Assembly (NCBI GenBank): GCA_964386465.1 | Contig: CAYLTU010000173.1 | Location: 1-12,441, forward strand | Direction of reading: 5' to 3' | Source of the DNA: GCA-2717185 sp964386465 | Lineage (GTDB): Bacteria > Pseudomonadota > Alphaproteobacteria > UBA8366 > GCA-2717185 | DNA: 12,441 nucleotides | In this document: positions 7,445-12,441 of the stretch, one piece after another | How the letters are laid out: each line of letters starts with the position of its first letter | Numbering within the stretch: position 1 is the stretch's first letter | The notes under the pieces: model-generated | What the model saw: only the letters and a program-made list of their open reading frames with translations | What the model was told of the DNA's origin: nothing | Database searches by the model: none | Translations under genes and position numbers: made by a program

Positions 7445-8394
7445 CAGCGCACCATGCGGGGATCGATCGCAGACTGCACGATATCGACCAAAAGGTTCAG
7501 CAGCACAAAGAACATCGCCAAGATTAGGATAGTGCCCTGCAATAAGGGTAGGTCACGCTCGAAAATCGCACTGTTCAGCAGCGAGCCAGTGCCCGGCCAT
7601 TGGAATACGGTTTCGACCAGGATTGATCCGCCCAAAAGGTAGCCGAGTTGCAACCCCATAACCGCCAGCGTCGTCGGGGCGGCATTCTTGACCACGTGCA
7701 ATAGCACCTGGTACGTCAGCAGGCCCTTGGCGTGCAGAGCTTGCACGAATTCTTGATTCAGTATTTCGGCGACCGTGGCGCGGACAGTCCGTGTGATGAT
7801 ACCCATCGGAATCACTGAAAGCGTAATCAACGGTAGCACTAGATGTTTAATATTTTCGGCATTCCATTGCCAGGCCGTAGAACCGCCGGGTCCCATACCG
7901 AATGACGGCAGTACATTCATTTCAACCGAGAAGATGATCACGAGCACGATGCCGAGCCAGTAATGCGGCACGCTGATCCCGGTGATGGCGATTGCGGTAG
8001 CCAATTTGTCGATCCAGCGCCCCTGGAAATAACCGGCGACACCACCAAAGAAGGCGCCCAACGTGAACCCAAGCAAAGTGCCGCCAACCGCCAGAATGAA
8101 GGTATTGGGAACGGCAATGGTTAGTTCATCGGTAACCTTGCGGCCGCGCGCCACCGAAACACCCAGGTCTCCAATTAGAACCCGGCTGAGCCAGGTTGCG
8201 TATTGGATCGGCAACGGCTTGTCGAAACCGTAAGCCTTCCGGAGCTCCTGGACCATTTCTTCCGGCGCGTCGGGCGGCACGACCGCACTAAGCGGATCGC
8301 CCGGCGCCATGTGCACAAGGGCGAACACCAGCACGGTCACGCCGAAGCTGATTGGAATAACGTATAAAACTCGGCGGATTAGATACGCAAACAT
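7444..8394 (-). CDS. Peptide-type ABC transporter permease, OppB/DppB type
   Basis: The 316-residue inner-membrane permease has the standard DppB layout. It starts with a first helix (about 8-28), followed by the periplasmic HMAPGDPLS segment (28-36) and L-x-x-x-Y-G-F-D-K-P (51-60). Five more membrane segments follow. The EAA loop is EFVQALHAKGLLTYQVLLHV (215-234), and ETVFQWPGTGSLL (261-273) is a family hallmark. The ATG at 8394 has no good Shine-Dalgarno, so its translation rate may be set by the hairpin-containing spacer upstream. It is separated from the binding-protein gene by 86 bases and overlaps the DppC-like gene by one base. Confidence 0.94.
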   Translation of the reverse strand: MFAYLIRRVLYVIPISFGVTVLVFALVHMAPGDPLSAVVPPDAPEEMVQELRKAYGFDKPLPIQYATWLSRVLIGDLGVSVARGRKVTDELTIAVPNTFILAVGGTLLGFTLGAFFGGVAGYFQGRWIDKLATAIAITGISVPHYWLGIVLVIIFSVEMNVLPSFGMGPGGSTAWQWNAENIKHLVLPLITLSVIPMGIITRTVRATVAEILNQEFVQALHAKGLLTYQVLLHVVKNAAPTTLAVMGLQLGYLLGGSILVETVFQWPGTGSLLNSAIFERDLPLLQGTILILAMFFVLLNLLVDIVQSAIDPRMVR

Positions 8395-8421
8395 ATTCTA
8401 AAATAGGCTCTAAAACGCGGC

Positions 8422-8463
8422 GTGCGCCGGGCTCCACCGAACTTGGCGGCAGACCCGGCGCAC
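8422..8463 (-). promoter_or_regulatory. Intercistronic 10-bp hairpin after the binding-protein gene
   Basis: GTGCGCCGGG (8422-8431) and CCCGGCGCAC (8454-8463) pair perfectly around a 22-base loop, in the 86-base spacer between the binding-protein and DppB-like genes. Read on the minus strand, TTTT follows only seven bases later. It therefore fits a leaky terminator or a 3'-end stabiliser that lets the cell make more binding protein than permease, a common arrangement in ABC importer operons. The regulatory role is inferred. Confidence 0.65.
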
Positions 8464-8480
8464 CATTGCGCGGCCGAACG

Positions 8481-10139
8481 CTACTCCATGTGGACGGGCG
8501 TCAGCGACTGGAACCAGTTCCGCGCCTGAACGAAGCCCTTCACCTTGGTCGTCATGCCACGCGGCGCCACATCATGTACAACCCAGATGAATAACGCCTG
8601 ATCGACTTCTATGGTGTGTAGCTTCGCGATCCAGCGATCGCGCTCCTTGGAGTCAAAGGCGAGCGACGCGTTCTTCAGCAACTCGTCGATCTCCTTATTA
8701 CAGTGATAGCCCCAGTTCACCCCAGAAGGTGCGTGCAGATCGCAGCGCAGGAAGCGGGTGAAACTGCTGTAGGGGTCCTGAGTAGTATAGCTAACGTTGA
8801 TCCCGTGGGCGCCTTGTGCCTGCTTTGATTGGGCCCCGGAACGCCAGCGATCCAACAGGCTCTGCCATTCCATCACCTCAAATTCGACGTCGATGCCGAT
8901 TTCCTTAAGGTTCTGCTGGATGTACTCATTCATCGGTAGAGGCAACATTTGCCCCGAACCGCTGGCCGAGATCATTATCTTCACCTGGAGCGGATTGCCC
9001 GGCCCGTAACCTGCTTCCTTCATCAGCTTCTTGGCTGCCGCCGGATCGTATTTGAGTTCGAAGCTGGGCGTGCCGAACCACGGGTCGGCCGGAGAAACAT
9101 GGCCCTTTGCCTCGATCGCATAGCCGCCCAGCAGAGCCTTCACGCCGGCCCGGTCGATCGCCAGATTGGCGGCTTTGCGCACCCGGACGTCATTCCAGGG
9201 CGAACCCTCGACCCGACTAAGATGCCATGACCAGATATGCGGATAGAGATTCGAGGAGATCACCATGCCGCGTTCCTTGAGCTTCGGAATAGCGTCTGGG
9301 GCGGGCGCCTCGATCCAATCGACCTGACCCGACAGCAGCGCCGCTGTACGCGCGTTCGGATCGGGAATCGGTATCGTGATTACCTTGTCGAGTTTCGGCT
9401 GTCGGCTGGCGTCCCAGTGTTCCTTGAAAGGAACGAATTCGGCGCGCTCGCGGGGGACGATCTTCACCAACTTCCAGGGACCGGTGCCGGAGGGATTTAG
9501 CGCAAATTTGTTCCAGTCCTTGCCGGTCTTGTCGAACTGCGCCGGACTCGACAACAGAATGTAGCAAATCTGATAGGGGAAAAAACTGTCTGGTGCCTTG
9601 GTGGTGAATTCAACGGTGTATTTGTCGATCTTTTTCCAGCCTTTAGTATTGCTGCCGGCATCATAGACCAGAGACGGAATTCGGAAATTCACCAGCGAAG
9701 CCATGCGGGCACTGTATTGCGGTGCGTTTTTATCAAACAGCCGATCGAAATTCCATAACACCGCGTCGGCATCGAACTCGGAGCCATCGTGGAACTTCGC
9801 TCCCTGGCGCAACTTGAAGGTCCATTTGGTTTTGTCGTTGGGATTGACTTCCCAGTTTTCGGCGAGGCCGGGAATCAGTCCTGAGGCTTTGTCCGCCGAG
9901 CTCATATCCCAGTTGATCAGCGCGTCGTAGAGCATCAGTCCCATGAAACGGAAGCCTTCGAAGCCCTGGTCCGGTTGACCCCAAGACAACGGAATGTCAG
10001 CCGCGGTCATGCCCACCCGGAGCGTCCCGCCGGCACGTGCCGAATTTGAAACGGTCAGCGATCCGGCAACTACCGCCACCGCCGCGGTGGCGGCGATGAT
10101 GCGCGGCAAATGCCGCAATCGTTTACAAATACTATTCAC
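8481..10139 (-). CDS. Periplasmic substrate-binding protein, family 5 (peptide type)
   Basis: The 552-residue protein captures the transported ligand in the periplasm. Residues 1-36 form a signal peptide (basic start, hydrophobic core 13-30, likely cleavage after S-A-R-A). There is no lipobox, so it should be soluble. The SBP_bac_5 hallmarks are YDALINWD (71-78), GLAENWEV (91-98), TFKLRQGAKFHDGS (107-120) followed by F-D-A-D-A-V, and SGTGPWKL further on. The start is a GTG at 10139 with a perfect AAGGAGG six bases upstream; no in-frame ATG competes. It is the first gene of the five-gene operon. Family 5 proteins bind peptides, opines, nickel chelates, glutathione and others, and ligand specificity cannot be deduced here. 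Confidence 0.94.
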   Translation of the reverse strand: MNSICKRLRHLPRIIAATAAVAVVAGSLTVSNSARAGGTLRVGMTAADIPLSWGQPDQGFEGFRFMGLMLYDALINWDMSSADKASGLIPGLAENWEVNPNDKTKWTFKLRQGAKFHDGSEFDADAVLWNFDRLFDKNAPQYSARMASLVNFRIPSLVYDAGSNTKGWKKIDKYTVEFTTKAPDSFFPYQICYILLSSPAQFDKTGKDWNKFALNPSGTGPWKLVKIVPRERAEFVPFKEHWDASRQPKLDKVITIPIPDPNARTAALLSGQVDWIEAPAPDAIPKLKERGMVISSNLYPHIWSWHLSRVEGSPWNDVRVRKAANLAIDRAGVKALLGGYAIEAKGHVSPADPWFGTPSFELKYDPAAAKKLMKEAGYGPGNPLQVKIMISASGSGQMLPLPMNEYIQQNLKEIGIDVEFEVMEWQSLLDRWRSGAQSKQAQGAHGINVSYTTQDPYSSFTRFLRCDLHAPSGVNWGYHCNKEIDELLKNASLAFDSKERDRWIAKLHTIEVDQALFIWVVHDVAPRGMTTKVKGFVQARNWFQSLTPVHME

Positions 10140-10145
10140 GATGGT

Positions 10146-10152
10146 CCTCCTT
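10146..10152 (-). promoter_or_regulatory. Strong ribosome binding site for the binding-protein gene
   Basis: AAGGAGG on the minus strand, six bases before a GTG start. It supports GTG as the true initiation codon and suggests high expression of the binding protein. Confidence 0.8.
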
Positions 10153-10173
10153 CTCCCGAACTATACAAGCTAG

Positions 10174-10188
10174 GCTCCGAAACGGAGC
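10174..10188. repeat. Small GC hairpin in the importer leader
   Basis: GCTCCG (10174-10179) and CGGAGC (10183-10188) form a six-base stem with loop AAA, about 35 bases upstream of the binding-protein start. It would lie in the 5' untranslated part of the importer transcript if the promoter lies further upstream. On the minus strand a T-run precedes the stem rather than following it, so it does not look like a terminator. Confidence 0.4.
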
Positions 10189-10518
10189 GCAAAAATCGCA
10201 TCTGTGAGGACAGCTATGGGCGGGTTTTCCTGCCTTTATCTACTTTCATTCACGACACCGTCCCTTCCGATGCAGTTGTTACCCTAGAACACTCAAAGTA
10301 GAAATACCAACAGGACGCCGCTCCGGCCCCGGCCGTCCGCAGTCAGACAGCTTCCTTCACCACCTCTTATTTGTGTTATTTGAGTACCGTCATGTTGACG
10401 CGGCGCGCGGCCTCCAGCCAGTCCTCGTCTGTTTCGATGGCGCGCGCGGATCAGGCGCCAACAGCTTTTAGCGTCGCGCGTCGCTAGTGCGATGAATTTC
10501 ATTACCGGTCTATGGTAT

Positions 10519-10545
10519 GGTTCGACAAGCGACGGATTGCGAACC
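10519..10545. promoter_or_regulatory. Inverted repeat, candidate operator
   Basis: GGTTCG (10519-10524) and CGAACC (10540-10545) are perfect complements separated by 15 bases, 45-70 bases before the amidase-operon start. The position suits a repressor or activator site. Six-base arms arise easily by chance. Confidence 0.3.
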
Positions 10546-10550
10546 GTTAT

Positions 10551-10570
10551 GGACATAAATTGTGATGTCC
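10551..10570. promoter_or_regulatory. Inverted repeat GGACAT/ATGTCC before the amidase operon
   Basis: GGACAT (10551-10556) and ATGTCC (10565-10570) flank an eight-base AT-rich centre. The repeat ends six bases before the ribosome site of the AtzG-like gene. It could be an operator or a leader hairpin that modulates translation. Evidence is limited to symmetry and position. Confidence 0.35.
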
Positions 10571-10589
10571 GCACCAAGGGGAACAAGCA

Positions 10590-10781
10590 ATGGCGGATGA
10601 AAAATCCTTCGACGTTATCGCCCAGGCAGCCGGCCTGAAACTGGACGACGCGGAACGACAACGAATGATCGAGGGTTATGAGGGTCTCCAGGAGTTTCTG
10701 GCTCGAATTCCAGATGGGCCACTTTCTCCAGACGAACCCGCGATAGCCTATGTCATGCCAACGACGCGGGTTAAACGATGA
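10590..10781 (+). CDS. AtzG/GatC-like small amidase partner
   Basis: This 63-residue acidic, mostly helical protein has no signal peptide or membrane segment. Size, helix-then-tail layout and the closing DEPAIAYVMP segment (about 48-57) resemble AtzG-type and GatC-type subunits, which wrap around amidase-signature enzymes with their C-terminal arm. In AtzE-AtzG and GatA-GatC such small proteins are needed for a stable hydrolase. AAGGGG lies eight bases before the ATG. Its TGA overlaps the amidase ATG by four bases (ATGA), so the two are translationally coupled. The assignment rests mainly on context and weak resemblance; it could be an unrelated small subunit. Confidence 0.7.
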   Translation: MADEKSFDVIAQAAGLKLDDAERQRMIEGYEGLQEFLARIPDGPLSPDEPAIAYVMPTTRVKR

Positions 10782-12178
10782 ATGGTCAGAGTTTCCTCAC
10801 TATTGCTGAAGCGGCCCGGAAACTACGCGCCGGCGACGTTACATCGCGCGGTCTCGTAACGGAGTCGCTGGAGCGCATTCAAGCCACGCAGGGTAATCTG
10901 CACAGCGCTATTACGATCATGACGGAGGAAGCGATCTCGGCTGCCGCAAAGGCTGATAGCGAGTTACAGTCTGGTAAAGACTTAGGCCCCCTGCACGGTA
11001 TTCCGATCGGCCTGAAGGATATCTACAATACAGCTGGCGTTCGTACAACGTGCCATTCCCGCATGCTAGAGGATCATGTCCCGAACAAAGACGCGGCTTC
11101 CGTAGCGCGACTGCGCGCGGCAGGCGCCGTCTTCGTCGCTAAGCTGGCGACGCATGAGTTTGCCTTCGGTGGCCCTTCGTTCGATTTGCCGTGGCCTCCC
11201 GCCCGAAACCCGTGGAATACGGACCATGTCCCGGGCGGCTCGTCGAGTGGCTCCGGCGCCGCAGTTGCAGCAGGACTGGTAATGGGGGCAATGGGGTCGG
11301 ATACAGGCGGTTCAATTCGAAGTCCTGCTGGTGTGAACGGCATCGTCGGCCTTAAACCGAGCTATGGAAGTATTAGCCGGCGCGGGATTTTCCCGCTGAG
11401 TTGGACGCAGGATCATGCCGGACCGATGACGCGGACGGTCGAGGATTGTGCGATTATGTTGCAAGTACTCGCCAGATATGATCCCGAGGACCCCGCGTCC
11501 GTGGACACACCGATACCGGACTATCTTGCCTCGCTTAGCGCACCGATCGAAGGGCTGAAGGTTGGTCTGGTTCGTGATTGGTATGCGCGCGACGGCTTGG
11601 CGGACGAAGAAACGATCGCCGTTGTCGATGACGCGGCCGCAAGTTTAAGCGAAGCCGGTCTCGAGGTACGCGAGATCACTCTACCGGAATCGGCTGACTA
11701 TAATGCCTGTGGGCGGATCATCATCCTCTCGGAAGCATTTGCCATTCACCGGAGCGGCCTGTTGGCGACACCGGAACGCTACGGTGCGTTCTTCCGGGAC
11801 CGGGCTCGGCTGGGCGCCTTTATTGCGTCGCACGATTATATTGGCGCGATGCGTATGCGCCGATGGTTAACCGAAGCGACATACACCGCGATGGCCGATG
11901 CAGAGGTCGATATACTTCTCACCGCCAACCAGTACGGCCCAGCGGAACGGTTCAGCAACGATTCACCGACTTTCCCGTTCAATGGCAAACCTTACCTCAC
12001 TATGCCGTTCAACGTGACAGGCCAGCCGGCCCTCACGGTCTGCGGTGGTTTTGCTGCAAACGGTCTGCCCCTTGGTGTGCAACTTGCCGGCAAGCCCTAT
12101 GAGGACGATGTTCTCCTGCGTGTCGGCCATGCTTTCGAAGCCGTGCGCGGCGACCTCGGCAGAACACCGAGCCTTTAA
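10778..12178 (+). CDS. Amidase-signature family hydrolase
   Basis: The 466-residue cytosolic enzyme hydrolyses an amide bond by the Ser-cisSer-Lys mechanism. By alignment with known amidases the triad is Lys80 (in GIPIGLKD), cis-Ser155 (in PGGSSSGSG, 152-160) and nucleophile Ser179 (in GSDTGGSIRSPAG, 173-185). All three are present. The C-terminal PFNVTGQPALTV and GLPLGVQLAG blocks are also typical. Its length matches AtzE and bacterial GatA. The ATG overlaps the small upstream gene by four bases. Pairing with a single small AtzG-like partner, without gatB, argues against a role in tRNA amidotransfer and for a catabolic amidase such as an AtzE-like enzyme. The divergent peptide-type importer suggests its substrate is imported. 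The actual substrate is unknown. Confidence 0.92.
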   Translation: MNGQSFLTIAEAARKLRAGDVTSRGLVTESLERIQATQGNLHSAITIMTEEAISAAAKADSELQSGKDLGPLHGIPIGLKDIYNTAGVRTTCHSRMLEDHVPNKDAASVARLRAAGAVFVAKLATHEFAFGGPSFDLPWPPARNPWNTDHVPGGSSSGSGAAVAAGLVMGAMGSDTGGSIRSPAGVNGIVGLKPSYGSISRRGIFPLSWTQDHAGPMTRTVEDCAIMLQVLARYDPEDPASVDTPIPDYLASLSAPIEGLKVGLVRDWYARDGLADEETIAVVDDAAASLSEAGLEVREITLPESADYNACGRIIILSEAFAIHRSGLLATPERYGAFFRDRARLGAFIASHDYIGAMRMRRWLTEATYTAMADAEVDILLTANQYGPAERFSNDSPTFPFNGKPYLTMPFNVTGQPALTVCGGFAANGLPLGVQLAGKPYEDDVLLRVGHAFEAVRGDLGRTPSL

Positions 12179-12373
12179 TATTCTGCCGCAGCATGGCTTT
12201 ACGCGGGCACCGTCGAGAAGCTGATATCTGCCCGATCGCCTTTCGATATGTCCTCGGAACTGATAAAGCGCATTGTTCTAACCGCTGTCGGATTTAAAAG
12301 GTTCGGGGTCGGCGGCCCGGTATGCGCCGACGGCAGGATGGTAACGAGGAGCGGAGCCACTTAAGGAAAGACC
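12179..12373. mobile_element. Probable left-end region of an IS200/IS605-type element
   Basis: This spacer after the amidase holds no gene. Its right part leads into a tnpA-like start at 12374 and carries a hairpin, GTCGGCG (12308-12314) with CGCCGAC (12325-12331) around a ten-base loop, as expected near the left end of IS200/IS605 elements. The element's outer boundary cannot be placed. The assignment depends on recognising the following start codons and leader. Confidence 0.45.
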
Positions 12374-12388
12374 ATGGATGAATACGAA
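12374..12388 (+). pseudogene. Start of IS200-type tnpA, interrupted after five codons
   Basis: An ATG at 12374 with AAGGA (12363-12367) six bases upstream starts M-D-E-Y-E. This is the usual opening of a common group of IS200-like HUH (Y1) transposases, which continue with S-L-S-H-x-K-W. Here the reading changes abruptly at 12389, exactly where the IS21-like end begins. If correct, the single-strand transposase gene was inactivated by the IS21-like insertion. Five residues alone would be weak evidence; the leader sequence and the clean junction add to it. Confidence 0.5.
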
Positions 12389-12441
12389 TGTCAACGGCGG
12401 AGCAAAACCAGTCCAGAGGGCGGCGTAAAATTAGTCCACTT
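12389..12441 (+). mobile_element. Left end of an IS21-like insertion sequence
   Basis: The element begins TGTCAACGGCGG, a type of terminus I recognise from IS21-family elements, whose ends are 5'-TG and carry several copies of a transposase-binding repeat. Two such copies are visible: 12396-12415 and 12419-12438. They agree at 16 of 20 positions and share GGCGG, AAAA and AGTCCA. istA would be expected on the plus strand beyond the window. No target duplication can be checked because the far end is missing. Confidence 0.6.
12396..12438 (+). repeat. Two 20-bp direct repeats at the IS21-like end
   Basis: The copies start at 12396 and 12419, a 23-base step. They differ only at positions 6, 8, 13 and 14. 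Closely spaced terminal repeats of this kind are the presumed binding sites of IstA. Confidence 0.75.

Larger units (their letters stand above)
10140..10589. promoter_or_regulatory. Divergent control region between ABC importer and amidase operons
   Basis: These 450 bases hold no convincing gene. They must contain both divergent promoters. I see four local structures, listed separately: the importer ribosome site, a leader hairpin and two inverted repeats just upstream of the small amidase partner gene. A minus-strand frame crossing 10293-10661 is low-complexity in appearance and overlaps the amidase operon, so I do not call it. The amidase-side ribosome site is AAGGGG (10576-10581), eight bases before the ATG at 10590. 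Confidence 0.5.

Noticed and set aside
10174..10188. Riboswitch or terminator in the importer leader
   Set aside because: Only a six-base stem with a three-base loop is visible. There is no conserved aptamer-like core, and the T-run is on the wrong side.
10293..10661. Minus-strand open frame of 122 codons in the divergent region
   Set aside because: It overlaps the AtzG-like gene and its ribosome site, lacks a Shine-Dalgarno and shows no recognisable protein pattern.

Overview
The window comes from a GC-rich bacterium, most likely an alphaproteobacterium. I infer this from codon usage, from the style of the peptide-transport operon, from short palindromes of the 'cattccgg...ccggaatg' type, and from a decayed secreted MORN/Sel1 protein. 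This is a family-level impression, not a taxonomic assignment. No rRNA, tRNA or CRISPR array is visible.

Layout from left to right. (1) Bases 2-136 carry a short stretch resembling the C-terminal part of an IS21-family IstA transposase, cut off abruptly. (2) Bases 175-1266 (minus strand) encode a YdjM-type membrane-bound metal-dependent hydrolase. (3) Bases 1555-3230 (plus strand) hold a translationally coupled pair: an AtuA-family (DUF1446) protein and its usual DUF4387 partner. (4) Bases 3231-4464 are mostly non-coding. They hold two palindromes, a pseudogene joining a signal peptide, MORN repeats and Sel1 repeats across two reading-frame breaks, and a perfect T7/A7 palindrome. (5) Bases 4465-10139 (minus strand) form a complete five-gene oligopeptide/dipeptide ABC importer: binding protein, two permeases, then the OppF-like and OppD-like ATPases. 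A 10-bp hairpin lies between the binding-protein and permease genes. (6) Bases 10140-10589 are a divergent control region with several small inverted repeats. (7) Bases 10590-12178 (plus strand) encode a 63-residue AtzG/GatC-like protein overlapping an amidase-signature hydrolase. (8) Bases 12179-12441 are mobile DNA: the start of what looks like an IS200/IS605-type tnpA, interrupted after about five codons by the left end of an IS21-like element.

A reasonable reading is an uptake-and-hydrolysis cassette. A periplasmic binding protein and ABC importer bring in a peptide or other amide, and the divergently transcribed two-part amidase cleaves it in the cytoplasm. The AtuA/DUF4387 pair could act on a downstream carboxylate or CoA-linked product, but this link rests on proximity alone. 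The substrate cannot be read from the sequence. No transcription regulator is encoded in the window. Insertion-sequence relics at both ends, together with a decaying gene in the middle, suggest an accessory, rearranged region. The window edges may also simply be places where an assembly broke at repeats.
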